From: a virus | Strand: one strand, 5' to 3' | DNA length: 64,000 bases | IMG/VR virus record: IMGVR_UViG_3300022602_000031 | Coordinates: 1-64,000 of that record | Part shown: positions 1-9,025 of the stretch, in pieces | How positions within the stretch are numbered: position 1 is the first letter of the stretch | Layout: each line of letters opens with the position of its first letter | Notes under the pieces: model-generated | Told to the model about the DNA's origin: nothing | What the model saw: the letters and a program-made list of their open reading frames with translations, nothing else | Database searches by the model: none | Made by a program: the position numbers and the translations under genes

Positions 1-1004
1 ATGAGTCCATCGAGCGCGGCGTTAACTGGATATGGACCGGGAATACAGTATCCGAGATATGCATTGTCAAACTGTATTCGGCCTCCGTATACCAAAGCGG
101 CCGCGCCAAGGCTACTACCAGCATCACCGGGGTTAGGCATAATCCATATTTTTTCAAAGTAATCACCGAGATTTCTATTAGCGAGGCAGTTTAGGGCTAC
201 CCCTCCCATGTAAACCAAATTACGGCTCCACCCAAAGTCTTTTGCGCGGCGCATAACATTATATATCAAATTTTCACAAAAAGCCTGAGCAGAACTGGCA
301 ATATCCATAATATCGTAATGTTGGGCATAATCCCAGTTAAGGCCAGCGTGTAGGTTTTCTTTAAATGTACAGTTCCACTCGTCATCAATCAACTGCATTT
401 TCATTAGTACACTGGCGTGTTTACTTCCGTAGGCAGCCATACCCATAGTAATATACTCATCTTCCATTGGCTTTAGACCAATTTCTTGTGTCATTGCTGT
501 ATAGAACAAACCTATGCTATGTGGATATCGTTGACGCCATAGTCTGTGATACTTGGCCTGCCCATTGACATAGTGAGCACCCCATATACTAATCGTGTCC
601 CACTCCCCAATAGCATCAATAACTACTACTGTGGCCCGATCAAATGGGCTAGTTTGAAATCCAGCTGCCGCGTGACTTAGATGATGATTGTGTGTTGTAA
701 CAGGAACATTATCAAAAAAGCCGCCCAGCTGTTGCTTGAGTACCTGACGAGTTGTTAGTTTATTCCACTCAATGCCTTGCCCACTATACAGTTGACGTAA
801 CTGTTTCTTCCAAGGAGTTTCATAATAAGCAATATGATCAATATGTCTACCGCGACTAAACTCCCAAAGCATATCTTCGTGTAAATTGGGGTCATTCTTA
901 ATCTTGCTGTAACGCTCTGCGTGTCCAGCATATACTATCTCACCGTTGTTGATTACTGCGGCGGCGGCATCATGAAAGCCAGCCGAGATTCCTAATATGT
1001 TCAT
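1..1004 (-). CDS. Carbamoyltransferase (NodU/CmcH/TobZ family), N-terminal part, cut by window edge
   Basis: This gene reads off the left edge; only the first 334 codons are here and no stop is present. The start MNILGISAGFHDAAAA is typical of the family. Visible motifs are the His-rich NHHLSHAA near residues 105-112, GGVALNCLANR near 264-275 and PNPGDAGSSLGAA near 288-300, all belonging to the Kae1-like ATP/carbamoyl-phosphate domain. Known relatives run to roughly 570-610 residues and transfer a carbamoyl group to a hydroxyl on a sugar or antibiotic, so the missing part should be the YrdC-like C-terminal domain. The ATG lies 35 nt inside the preceding SGNH gene, so translation is probably coupled. 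The substrate is unknown; the neighbouring glycosyltransferases suggest a glycan (inference). Confidence 0.88.
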   Translation of the reverse strand, partial: MNILGISAGFHDAAAAVINNGEIVYAGHAERYSKIKNDPNLHEDMLWEFSRGRHIDHIAYYETPWKKQLRQLYSGQGIEWNKLTTRQVLKQQLGGFFDNVPVTTHNHHLSHAAAGFQTSPFDRATVVVIDAIGEWDTISIWGAHYVNGQAKYHRLWRQRYPHSIGLFYTAMTQEIGLKPMEDEYITMGMAAYGSKHASVLMKMQLIDDEWNCTFKENLHAGLNWDYAQHYDIMDIASSAQAFCENLIYNVMRRAKDFGWSRNLVYMGGVALNCLANRNLGDYFEKIWIMPNPGDAGSSLGAAALVYGGRIQFDNAYLGYCIPGPYPVNAALDGL

Positions 1005-1614
1005 TGATCTTTTCTGCTATTCTTTTGTGTCCTAATTCCAATGGATGTCCTCCGGGACCTTTAGGGCAATCACCTTGCCAGTCTATCATTCCCCACCTAG
1101 GCCACTCTACATAATATCGTGGATCTACCTGCATAATTAAGTCAACTAGTTTAGCTGAGTATTCATCATACAGCTCTTGTCTTAGGTCACTCCACATACC
1201 AAACGTACTACAAAATATGTAAGGTTTTTCTAATTGTTTAAGGTAACTTTGTAGCATAATGATTTGTCTAAACCATTTTTTATAACTATAAAGTCTATCG
1301 TAGTGTAAACTGTAATACTCGTCTACCCATTTAATATTTCTTTTACGTGCTGTATTAACATTAATGTCTAATAGGTCATTATCGTAAGGAACTTCAAACC
1401 TGTCAGGTTGTGTCCAGGCTACTACAATTAAATCGTACCGATTAACCTCTTCAAAAACAATTCGAATATTACGGTCGTTACTACCTCCGCCTTTGCCCAA
1501 ATTAGTAACGGACCAATTGTTAGTGACAGCCAACAAAGCAGGCCAGGCCTGTGTAGCAGGATCTGGTAATTCCTCTCCGGCGGTAAAGCTACAACCTACT
1601 GTTAGTACTTTCAT
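970..1614 (-). CDS. SGNH/GDSL-like hydrolase, 214 aa
   Basis: The N-terminus has the nucleophile block MKVLTVGCSFTAGEE (Ser9), followed by a Gly-rich turn GKGGGSNDRN near residue 40 and a C-terminal GGHPLELGHKRIAEKI block that supplies the catalytic His. This order matches SGNH-fold esterases and acyltransferases. The WTQPDRFE segment near residue 67 is common in phage members, but I cannot assign a substrate. It starts at an ATG overlapping the stop of the 33-codon microgene (ATGA), and its 3' end overlaps the carbamoyltransferase start by 35 nt. With a carbamoyltransferase next to it, removal or addition of acyl groups on a sugar is a reasonable guess only. Confidence 0.72.
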   Translation of the reverse strand: MKVLTVGCSFTAGEELPDPATQAWPALLAVTNNWSVTNLGKGGGSNDRNIRIVFEEVNRYDLIVVAWTQPDRFEVPYDNDLLDINVNTARKRNIKWVDEYYSLHYDRLYSYKKWFRQIIMLQSYLKQLEKPYIFCSTFGMWSDLRQELYDEYSAKLVDLIMQVDPRYYVEWPRWGMIDWQGDCPKGPGGHPLELGHKRIAEKINEHIRNLGWLS

Positions 1615-1712
1615 TTATAGATAAATGGGTCGCGTTTACGTAGCTCTTTTAATTTTTTACGATATTTGATTTCTAGCTTAATTCTATTGTATATGTTTTT
1701 TAACCAATTCAT
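1611..1712 (-). CDS. 33-aa basic microprotein, unknown function
   Basis: A short frame starting MNWLKNIYNRIKLEIKYRKK and ending ELRKRDPFIYK lies between two SGNH genes. Its ATG is 29 nt inside the end of the upstream gene, and its TGA overlaps the downstream ATG (ATGA). It is lysine/arginine-rich and predicted as one amphipathic helix. I recall small phage and bacterial proteins with the same RKRDPFIYK ending, which together with the perfect coupling argues that it is a real gene. Function is unknown; a cofactor or nucleic-acid-binding micropeptide is possible. Confidence 0.7.
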   Translation of the reverse strand: MNWLKNIYNRIKLEIKYRKKLKELRKRDPFIYK

Positions 1713-2238
1713 TGAATTTCTCCTGCATTAAATTTGCGGCGTCTATGTGTGCTTGTTCTAAGGGGTGATTGTCTGGACCTACTGTATACTTATTCTCAAC
1801 AGCCCACTGGTAAAATCCTCTCGGACTTGTTGTTTCGTGTGCTAGTGTACCAGCCGGAAATAAAAACCAATTATCATTAATGCTATCCAATAATGGAATT
1901 AGACAATTATCAGCACAGGTAAACATATAAGGAAAATTATGATATTCACAATAGTGTTGAAATTCTCTAATAACTCTAGGGCTGGTATAAACGGTATCTC
2001 TACTAGGCCAGGTCCAACACACAATAATAAATGGTTGCCCTGGAACTTTTTCTAGTGTAGTTTTTAGTCTAACAACAATATCATGATTTGAGTATCCTGG
2101 GTAAGCGGCACAAAAATACTTATTACCACCTAGTAATGCTGTAAAAGTATTTCGGCTATGACTACCGGGACGGCCATCTGGGCAGTCTGCTAGTTCGCTA
2201 CCAAATACAAAACTATCACCCCCGGCTACTGTAATCAT
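1684..2238 (-). CDS. SGNH-like hydrolase, second copy, 184 aa
   Basis: MITVAGGDSFVFGSEL carries a GDSF nucleophile block (Ser9). PGYSNHDIVVR near residue 47 looks like the oxyanion-hole region, and DNHPLEQAHIDAAN near residue 155 supplies the C-terminal Asp/His block. It is shorter than and clearly diverged from the SGNH gene downstream, but shares the order of blocks. The ATG at 2238 lies 23 nt inside the upstream unknown gene, so the two are probably translated in series. Likely role: a carbohydrate esterase or acyl-transferring partner of the adjacent glycan-type genes. The substrate cannot be seen. Confidence 0.66.
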   Translation of the reverse strand: MITVAGGDSFVFGSELADCPDGRPGSHSRNTFTALLGGNKYFCAAYPGYSNHDIVVRLKTTLEKVPGQPFIIVCWTWPSRDTVYTSPRVIREFQHYCEYHNFPYMFTCADNCLIPLLDSINDNWFLFPAGTLAHETTSPRGFYQWAVENKYTVGPDNHPLEQAHIDAANLMQEKFNELVKKHIQ

Positions 2239-3295
2239 ATCCTGGCTTCATCATATCTATCTGCATTTGTTTGTAATCAGGATCAGTCCAACAATAGTCA
2301 TATGTCCTGCGTACTCCGTCTATTTCAATACTGTGTACGTCTAAGTGACTGGCTAGTACGTCCCAAATTTGTTTGTAATTTGTAGTACCAAAGCTGGCTA
2401 GTAGATCTACTTGTCCTAATGGCAAATACCCTAAACTTAAATTAGGGTCAGCAGGGTCTCGGTTGTTGTCTATTAACCATTCCTTAAACGCCGCTTGCTC
2501 TTTGTCGTGCCAGAAATGTCCACCACCTAAGGTAACATTGTTACCCCATTCTATGTCAAACTCGCCCGAGTAGTATTGTAATTCTGTAATTGCTTCGCAT
2601 ACTGTTGCTGTAAGCTCAGGTGCATTCTCATCACGATAAACTTCAAATAGTGTCTTGCCTATCTGTGTCCAGTGCATATATACTCCGCCAAACACACGAT
2701 CATATCCATTGGCAACAAAGCCTTGTCTATGCTCGGGCTTTAAGTCGTAGCGTTGTGCTTGTAGGAATGTAGTAATCTGGCTAGGACGTACCCAATAAGG
2801 ATCTGTTGCTAGTTTACGTCTACTTAAGATAAGTGTTTCTAGCTCATGACATAAATTGTTTAGTTGACGTATAGCATACTTTGTTTCATAATCGGCGTTT
2901 CGATAATAAACACTTAGTCCACCGACAGTACCTTGTAGTCTCTCAAAGTGATTATGTAGCCGATTCATCATGTCGTGGTTAATGCCATTTTCAGCGTAGT
3001 CAAAGCCCACTACATTGTCGGGAGTAAATATTTCCCATATAAAATATTCGTTGTCAAAAAATCGATTAATGACACTGATATTTTGATTTAATTGGGCACA
3101 TAGATATTCTATAGTACGTGCTGTCTTGGGAAAACCCATAAAACAAAAGTTTTTCTCTAATAGGTTACCCGACTGTAATATGCCTTTTAAGGCCTGTTGC
3201 CAATCTTGTGCCAGCAGAGTGTCGTTAGGAATGATTGTGTAATCAACAAAATCATTTCTAAGTAAAGGGTTACGTAATATTACTTTAATTGCCAA
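2216..3295 (-). CDS. Conserved phage protein of unknown function, 359 aa
   Basis: I recognise the general look of this protein from marine phages (segments WVRPSQITTF, GGVYMHWTQIGKT, YYSGEFDIEWG, LSLGYLPLGQV), but I know of no assigned function. It is soluble, rich in aromatic residues and has no signal peptide or membrane helix. The start at 3295 is a TTG (MAIKVILRNPL); the next in-frame ATG is about 52 codons downstream and would remove what looks like a first beta strand, so TTG is preferred. It overlaps the radical-SAM gene before it by about 10 nt and the SGNH gene after it by 23 nt, so it belongs to the accessory operon. Confidence 0.6.
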   Translation of the reverse strand: MAIKVILRNPLLRNDFVDYTIIPNDTLLAQDWQQALKGILQSGNLLEKNFCFMGFPKTARTIEYLCAQLNQNISVINRFFDNEYFIWEIFTPDNVVGFDYAENGINHDMMNRLHNHFERLQGTVGGLSVYYRNADYETKYAIRQLNNLCHELETLILSRRKLATDPYWVRPSQITTFLQAQRYDLKPEHRQGFVANGYDRVFGGVYMHWTQIGKTLFEVYRDENAPELTATVCEAITELQYYSGEFDIEWGNNVTLGGGHFWHDKEQAAFKEWLIDNNRDPADPNLSLGYLPLGQVDLLASFGTTNYKQIWDVLASHLDVHSIEIDGVRRTYDYCWTDPDYKQMQIDMMKPGYDYSSRG

Positions 3296-4577
3296 TTGAA
3301 TCCCACCAAGCTAGTGCGTCTGGACGTTCTGCCAAGATGTCACGCATAGTATACTTGTCATTTCGAATTTTTTCAATCTCTAAAGTTCTTAGTTTGCCCT
3401 TTAGAGCCATTTGCCGATATGTATCAGGCCATTGTTCAGCAAATGTGGGTCTAGTTTTTAGCTGGATAAGTATGTCCTTCATGGACCCACTTGATGTAGT
3501 TAATAATTCGTCTATCCAAGGATGTAATACGTCTTTGGGTAGTGCCAAGGGGGACATTACTATGTCCGGGCTAAAACTAAAAATTACTTTGGCTAATATG
3601 TCTACGCCGAGTTCTTTGGCGAGCGATTGTATCGCTTGTACTTCAAAGAGTCCTGGTGTAGTAAGAGTGAAGTCCATACGGACTTGGCGCCGGTTACGGC
3701 TGTACGTAATTCCTTCACGGAAGTTCTCAAGCCAGTGATTAAAATCAAGACCTGATCGAATATACTCTCCAATTCTGCCCGTGCCATCGATGCTTGCGCA
3801 GATTTGCCAGTCTCGTAGCCCAGATAAAATATCCCTATACAGATTGATACCGCGATAATTGACACGACTAAGATTTGTGTTATACCTAGCGTAAACATTT
3901 TTTCCATCTCCAAGTTCTATGATGCGCCGCATATACTTCCAATGCTGTTCGTACATCAGCGGCTCACCCCCCACCCAATACACCTCTTCAACGCGGTGCT
4001 CCTCAACAGCAGTAGCAAACTCTTGCTCCACCTGGGTGTCTTGAAACTTCGTAATTTGCTCTTTGACTTCAGGTTTCATCCAATGTGTATTTGGATCCTT
4101 CCAGTCGATCATATTGTTTTGCCGTTGCTCAGTTTCCCAAGCACTGGACAACATATCTCCACACATCCTACATTTGAAGTTGCAGAGATTACTAAATCTA
4201 TAATCCCAACTTACAGGCTTCATTGTGGTATAGCCTGTACTGTCTGTACTCGCCATTGCGTCTAAGTACTTATGTCCAAATAGTCTATCAAAATAACTAC
4301 GGTAAACGTCTGTGTTTAGTAGCCGGTCGTTACATACTTCGCACTCGGGTAATGTCTCTCCGGACATCATACGGCGACGTACAGATTTCATATGATCTGA
4401 GTTCCAATGTTCATCCAAGGCGATAGGTATGTAACGACCAGTACCAGAAGATGTATCTATGTACTGTTGAAAATTCTGCGCAGGTTCACGTGACGCACAA
4501 CACATACGTCTTTCAGTTTGAGGACTTAGATACGTGTGTACCCAAGGCGCAAGGCAAAGTGTTTCAGGCTTTTTCAT
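3285..4577 (-). CDS. Radical SAM protein with N-terminal SPASM/twitch-like cluster (family A), 430 aa
   Basis: The radical-SAM core is marked by CNFKCRMC (CxxxCxxC, near residues 132-139), the SAM-binding motif WVGGEPLM and a following YNTNLS strand. Ahead of the core is a Cys module: CLAPW near residue 8, MCC near 25-27 and CEVC near 79-82. This resembles the auxiliary-cluster (SPASM/twitch) signature that usually follows the core, here placed before it. Such enzymes use a [4Fe-4S] cluster and S-adenosylmethionine to generate a radical; the substrate is not evident. A TTG at 4583 is also in frame, but the ATG at 4577 two codons on is the likelier start. It overlaps the upstream gene by 14 nt. 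Confidence 0.85.
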   Translation of the reverse strand: MKKPETLCLAPWVHTYLSPQTERRMCCASREPAQNFQQYIDTSSGTGRYIPIALDEHWNSDHMKSVRRRMMSGETLPECEVCNDRLLNTDVYRSYFDRLFGHKYLDAMASTDSTGYTTMKPVSWDYRFSNLCNFKCRMCGDMLSSAWETEQRQNNMIDWKDPNTHWMKPEVKEQITKFQDTQVEQEFATAVEEHRVEEVYWVGGEPLMYEQHWKYMRRIIELGDGKNVYARYNTNLSRVNYRGINLYRDILSGLRDWQICASIDGTGRIGEYIRSGLDFNHWLENFREGITYSRNRRQVRMDFTLTTPGLFEVQAIQSLAKELGVDILAKVIFSFSPDIVMSPLALPKDVLHPWIDELLTTSSGSMKDILIQLKTRPTFAEQWPDTYRQMALKGKLRTLEIEKIRNDKYTMRDILAERPDALAWWDSIGN

Positions 4578-5514
4578 TGGCAAATTCTAATATTGGGTAT
4601 ACTATATCCTGTGTAAATCGTTTATCGACTAATGCTCTATTATAAAATCTTTGATAGTTATATTCAACCTTTTCTTTGGTTAAATGAGAGTAGTCTTGAT
4701 GATCGTAAGCAACAACCTGTCGCCAAACTAGTTCTATTCTGCGTTCATCATCAGACACCAGATCGTAGTGCTCATCAAATAAATTACCAAAAGTTTCAAA
4801 TCCACCTTCGCGTATAAAATGTAGTGTAGTTGGGCAAGCAATAGTTATAAACGGGTGCCGTAGTGCCAATGGCTTCATTGTTTTTTCTGTTACAAAAACT
4901 TCTAAACGACCGCGGCTAACGGCTGTTTCTACTACTATGCTAAACTGTGTGCGATTATACCAATCGGGATTAATGTACCTATCCCAATGTTTTGTACTGC
5001 GTTCAATGTCGCCTTCTAGTCTGATTCCTCTGTCGACATAACTATACAGGCCTTGATCTGCAATGCCCTGGAACGCTTCGTGTATGTAATCTCTAAAGGA
5101 TCTTTGGTAATTCATCATCAACAAAAATTTACGATCAAATTTTGATTCTCGTACAAGATGTTGGTAATTAAATAAACGACTTTCTCTATACCAAAAGAAC
5201 CACGGAACTGTAATATAGGATTCGGGCAATCTACGATCATTAACACAGATCATATATCGTACCAACGGAGAACTATTTACGTAAGGTATACTGTTCTCTT
5301 GTAAATTTTCTACTAAAACTTTATACCCGGCACTTACTAAACTATTAAGATACATATCCTGGGCAGTATTTAATACAAACACCGTGCTGGCTTTATCATA
5401 GTCACGCTCAGCAGAATACTGTTCTAGTTCAAAATGGGGATCAAAGCATTCGCGAAACGCTGGATAGATGACGCGACCAAAGTCGTTGTCTAGGTGTATG
5501 AGTTTAATCTTCAT
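4564..5514 (-). CDS. Putative glycosyltransferase-like protein, 316 aa
   Basis: The C-terminal half has a segment TEKTMKPLALRHPFITIAC followed by REGGFETFGNLFDEHYD. This resembles the nucleotide-sugar-binding end of GT-B type enzymes (the TEK...PF pattern is also seen in fucosyltransferase-like proteins). The N-terminal part begins MKIKLIHLDNDFGR and has alternating strands and helices, as in a Rossmann domain. No membrane segment is visible. A TTG four codons upstream (5526) is possible, but ATG 5514 fits better and overlaps the end of the upstream radical-SAM gene. Assignment to glycosyl transfer is moderate; the sugar and acceptor are unknown. Confidence 0.45.
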   Translation of the reverse strand: MKIKLIHLDNDFGRVIYPAFRECFDPHFELEQYSAERDYDKASTVFVLNTAQDMYLNSLVSAGYKVLVENLQENSIPYVNSSPLVRYMICVNDRRLPESYITVPWFFWYRESRLFNYQHLVRESKFDRKFLLMMNYQRSFRDYIHEAFQGIADQGLYSYVDRGIRLEGDIERSTKHWDRYINPDWYNRTQFSIVVETAVSRGRLEVFVTEKTMKPLALRHPFITIACPTTLHFIREGGFETFGNLFDEHYDLVSDDERRIELVWRQVVAYDHQDYSHLTKEKVEYNYQRFYNRALVDKRFTQDIVYPILEFANEKA

Positions 5515-6751
5515 AGCCCATAGCAATAGCTATTTCACGATGTGTGTCACGAAAATCTTGTTGGCGGTATTGATCTGTTTGTTTCATTTTACGTAAAAAC
5601 TCAGACCCATCACTACCCGGACCGGCAGTGATAAAATTAATAACACTATCAATTTCTTCTTGGTAAACGTGGCTAGACCAAAATGTTGTTTTTAATTTAT
5701 CAAGTACAAGTTCCTGTGCTCGAGGAGTCATACGCTGTATGCTCATATGATCTGGACTATGTAGCATATTAAAGTAAATGCTACCAAAGTTTTTTGTATC
5801 AGCCCAGGCTAGTAATTCATCTAAGTAATAGACATTTTGTATATTAATCGTAAAACATAGCTGTGTAGTAATGTTACCGTGGCTAGGGTGATTGGTCATA
5901 TTATTAACTACATCAACGATTTCGTTAGCACGATCCCACTTAGCACCATAACGTTCATACTCAAAGCGATCGCCTACGTTGTCAATACTAAAAGCAACAT
6001 CAACACGACCAAACTCTGCCCATAGATCAAACAAGTTTGTGTCCCATTGAGTAGCATTGGTATTGTAATGAATGTCTATGTGTTTTGCATGGCCCGTTTG
6101 GCAAGCAAACTTTAATAAGTCTTTATGTTCTTCAATCATCCAAGGCTCGCCACCAGTGAATTCAAAGTAGCGTATGTTGGGAATTATATCACGCATATTA
6201 TCCCAAAAGGTTGTTGTCTTGCGCGGCCAGGCACCTTGCTTTAACCAGGTGTAGGCAATATGTTCTTTTTTATTACGCCCTGGCTCTAAGTAATTCATTT
6301 CTTCTTCAGCCCACTTACTACTAGACCACGATCCACATATACGACATTTAAGATTACAAATGTTACCCAACTTCAGATCAACAAACCATAGTTGATCAGG
6401 GTCATCATTTGCCCAGTCTACCTGTTTATACAATTCTTTAAGTCGAACCTGACTGTGAATTCGCTTACTATCGCGACCGGCTGCTTCTTCTTCCCAACAA
6501 CGGCTACAGGTGCTTGGCTTAACCCCGGCCCTAAATTGACGACGCAAATCTTGCATATATTCACTGTGGTACGCTTCTTCAATCGTGGTTTCATTTAGAT
6601 CATATTTCTTGCCATTGGCATCGGTTATTTCGTCGTGCGCCATACAGCACGGACGTACTGTGCCCATTGGACTAGTTTCAATACTCATCCAAGGTAGCAT
6701 ACAAATTGTTTTAGGTAGCTGTTTTAATTCCACAGGTTTGATTACACTCAT
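5504..6751 (-). CDS. Radical SAM protein with N-terminal SPASM/twitch-like cluster (family A), 415 aa
   Basis: The N-terminal Cys module is CMLPW (C17), RPCC (C35, C36) and CSRC (C82, C85); the core cluster is CNLKCRIC (C132, C136, C139) and the SAM motif FTGGEPWM follows. The YNTNATQW and FSIDNVGDR segments after it are the usual later strands of the partial TIM barrel. The architecture matches the 430-, 438- and 434-residue proteins of this window, so they are paralogues. It overlaps the family B radical-SAM gene upstream by 41 nt and the glycosyltransferase-like gene downstream by 11 nt. The reaction is unknown. Confidence 0.86.
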   Translation of the reverse strand: MSVIKPVELKQLPKTICMLPWMSIETSPMGTVRPCCMAHDEITDANGKKYDLNETTIEEAYHSEYMQDLRRQFRAGVKPSTCSRCWEEEAAGRDSKRIHSQVRLKELYKQVDWANDDPDQLWFVDLKLGNICNLKCRICGSWSSSKWAEEEMNYLEPGRNKKEHIAYTWLKQGAWPRKTTTFWDNMRDIIPNIRYFEFTGGEPWMIEEHKDLLKFACQTGHAKHIDIHYNTNATQWDTNLFDLWAEFGRVDVAFSIDNVGDRFEYERYGAKWDRANEIVDVVNNMTNHPSHGNITTQLCFTINIQNVYYLDELLAWADTKNFGSIYFNMLHSPDHMSIQRMTPRAQELVLDKLKTTFWSSHVYQEEIDSVINFITAGPGSDGSEFLRKMKQTDQYRQQDFRDTHREIAIAMGYED

Positions 6752-7712
6752 ATATTTTTCCGTTTGGTACAGTATCGATTGCCCAGGTTTTTTCTATTTC
6801 GTTAAACCATTCAATAGCCTGTACTAATCCGTATTCGATGGCATTATTGTTTTTAATTAAAGGTTGTAGTTGTGCGTTGCTAGGACGACTACAACTGTGT
6901 GTCGGATAGTTACCTAACCAACAACAAGGATATACTTCTCCATTGGCGCATACATAGACTTCTTGACTGCGTTTTGAATAACAATCAATTGGGCGACTAG
7001 TAGTTTCGGCTCGTACAGCAACATTAGGATCTATTTTATAATAATTGTAAGTTTCAAATAATTGTTTAAAATCTGTGCTACCACGATAGTCTCCAATCAC
7101 GTGACTCAATCGACCATCATTGGTAAACACCGGCATAATGTCACGCCCAGCATATACTTCATCAAATTCACAAAATCCCAGATCTTTACTCATTTGTCGT
7201 GCTTCGGCAACCTGATGACGATTATGATCAAACACAATCATTGACCAAACTGCTTCGCCACCAGCGGCAATAAACTTACCGGCATTTTTTAATATAAAAT
7301 CAAAGTCAGTACCTTGGCGATATAAATGATGTGTATCCTTTAGTCCATCTAATCTAAAATACACACGAGCACCGGTACGTGCCAGTGGTTCCCATAAGTT
7401 AGGCTGAGCACTACCATTGGTGCTGATTTCTATGCGTAGCCCGGGATTACTAGATCTAAAGTATTCAACAATAGCAAGCCCATCACGTGCGGTAACAAAA
7501 TCTCCGTAGTTACCATTTATAGTAATATGATCTAACTGTTCTAAGAACGCAGGAGAAAATACTCGCTTCGCATCTTTAAGACTCATATCTACTACGGGGT
7601 AAGTGTCTATTACATTGGCACCGCGAAAGTTACGCGGACAATCAGGACAGGTACTATTACATCTAGTACTAATCTCAAAATGTACCGAACGTATATCTTG
7701 GTAGTCTATCAT
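6711..7712 (-). CDS. Radical SAM protein with C-terminal Cys-rich module (family B), 333 aa
   Basis: The core motif CNSTCPDC (about residues 18-25) sits close to the N-terminus, as in classic radical-SAM/SPASM enzymes. The SAM motif position reads INGNYGD rather than GGEP. A C-terminal auxiliary module is suggested by VYVCANGEVYPCCW near residue 265 and CNQTCG at the end. Its closest relative here is the 329-residue protein at 51,830, which shares CPxCPR, the GxxGD motif and the YARD/TARD-like stretch. The start overlaps the stop of the preceding radical-SAM gene (ATGA), a sign of coupled translation. The substrate is not recognisable. Confidence 0.84.
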   Translation of the reverse strand: MIDYQDIRSVHFEISTRCNSTCPDCPRNFRGANVIDTYPVVDMSLKDAKRVFSPAFLEQLDHITINGNYGDFVTARDGLAIVEYFRSSNPGLRIEISTNGSAQPNLWEPLARTGARVYFRLDGLKDTHHLYRQGTDFDFILKNAGKFIAAGGEAVWSMIVFDHNRHQVAEARQMSKDLGFCEFDEVYAGRDIMPVFTNDGRLSHVIGDYRGSTDFKQLFETYNYYKIDPNVAVRAETTSRPIDCYSKRSQEVYVCANGEVYPCCWLGNYPTHSCSRPSNAQLQPLIKNNNAIEYGLVQAIEWFNEIEKTWAIDTVPNGKIYECNQTCGIKTAT

Positions 7713-9025
7713 TTTAGGCTGTCAAACTCCGGGAACGTTGCCCAAAAGTCTTCTCCACGTATACGATCTAATTTAGCACACTCTTCTACAAAACGTGGCC
7801 AATGTTGATGTTGGTCGTTGGCCTGTATAAAGTTTAACGCTGACTTAAATCCATTTGTAGCACGACGTAGTTTGTCTTGTGGCTCTAACCAAGCAATATG
7901 TTGTTCATATGCTGGAACAATAACATTTTTCTTAAACTCTTCTGGAAATATATCAACGCGATACCATTCAGGACTTTGGCAAATGTTTACATTAAAGTCC
8001 TGTGCTCTAATTAATCCTAATTCTGTCCACTCTCTATGGAAGTCTAATACGTGTAAGATATTCATTGCGCTAACCGTGGCGCTAATGTAAAAGTCTACGT
8101 GCGGGACTTCTTGAATCATGCGTTGACGATTATCTACAGCCTGTGCCCAGTCAGTTCCTTTACGCATCAGCTCCGCTCTAGCTCCACTGGCATCTAAACT
8201 AGCACCCACACTGACATTTTTAAATTTGCGCCAGTAGTCAAATACGTGTTTGTCTTTATAGCGTAGTTCACTGAAGTTAGTATTGTATTGAATACGCACG
8301 TCTGTTTTATCAAGTTCTTCTAACTTTTCTAGCAGGAAGTAATGCTCTTTCATGATTAGTGGCTCGCCACCGGCAAAGTATACCTGCTCCAGATGCGGAA
8401 CGTGTGGCATCATTTGACGTATCATATCATCTTCATCACCTGCGGCATACTCTACACGTAGCATATCGCGGCCCAATACATCGGGTTTACGATTATATAA
8501 CTTTACGTGATCGTTATACCAATTTGAACTAAAAATAGGACCACAGCTACGGCAACTAAAATTACATAAGTTGCTAAACCTGACGTCCCAATAACGTATT
8601 TTAAATTCGGGGTTTGTTCCATCTTCTTCTGTTCTTTCTGCTTCGGCTATGTGATGTCCGTAATTACGATTGGCGTCGTTACGCATACTAAAGAAACCAT
8701 TGGCTTCCTGCTCATAGCATTTTGTACACTCTTTACACTCACGTTCAGTAAGCATATTCTTACGCATTGTTTTGTATGGATCTTGATTCCATACTTCTTC
8801 CATGGTATTTTTACGTAGGTCTCCTACTGGATGCCAATAGTCACTTAAACAACAAGGATAAGCACGACCATCCGGAAAGGCGTGTAAATGTACCCACGGC
8901 AACATACAAAAACGATCGCTTTCGGTCAACAACTGCCATTGGCGTGGAGTTAAATCTTCACGTTCAATGAAATATGGCTTACGAGCCATATAGTCATAAC
9001 CTTTGTTATAAAAGTCTTTGCTCAT
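7709..9025 (-). CDS. Radical SAM protein with N-terminal SPASM/twitch-like cluster (family A), 438 aa
   Basis: CMLPW near residue 40, YPCC near 58 and CTKCYEQEANG near 103 form the N-terminal auxiliary-cluster module. CNFSCRSC is the SAM-cleaving cluster motif and FAGGEPLIM binds SAM. Between CC and CxxC is the segment GDLRKNTMEEVWNQDPY, like the one following SPASM domains of peptide-modifying enzymes. The frame is open up to a TTG at 9040, but the ATG at 9025 overlaps the upstream stop as ATGA and is taken as the start. The downstream gene is again joined by ATGA. Function beyond radical chemistry is unknown. Confidence 0.86.
   Translation of the reverse strand: MSKDFYNKGYDYMARKPYFIEREDLTPRQWQLLTESDRFCMLPWVHLHAFPDGRAYPCCLSDYWHPVGDLRKNTMEEVWNQDPYKTMRKNMLTERECKECTKCYEQEANGFFSMRNDANRNYGHHIAEAERTEEDGTNPEFKIRYWDVRFSNLCNFSCRSCGPIFSSNWYNDHVKLYNRKPDVLGRDMLRVEYAAGDEDDMIRQMMPHVPHLEQVYFAGGEPLIMKEHYFLLEKLEELDKTDVRIQYNTNFSELRYKDKHVFDYWRKFKNVSVGASLDASGARAELMRKGTDWAQAVDNRQRMIQEVPHVDFYISATVSAMNILHVLDFHREWTELGLIRAQDFNVNICQSPEWYRVDIFPEEFKKNVIVPAYEQHIAWLEPQDKLRRATNGFKSALNFIQANDQHQHWPRFVEECAKLDRIRGEDFWATFPEFDSLK

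Noticed and set aside
3602-3913. Minus-strand 103-codon frame with a hydrophobic N-terminus resembling a membrane protein
   Set aside because: It is an out-of-frame reading inside the 430-residue radical-SAM gene, whose motifs continue through this stretch.
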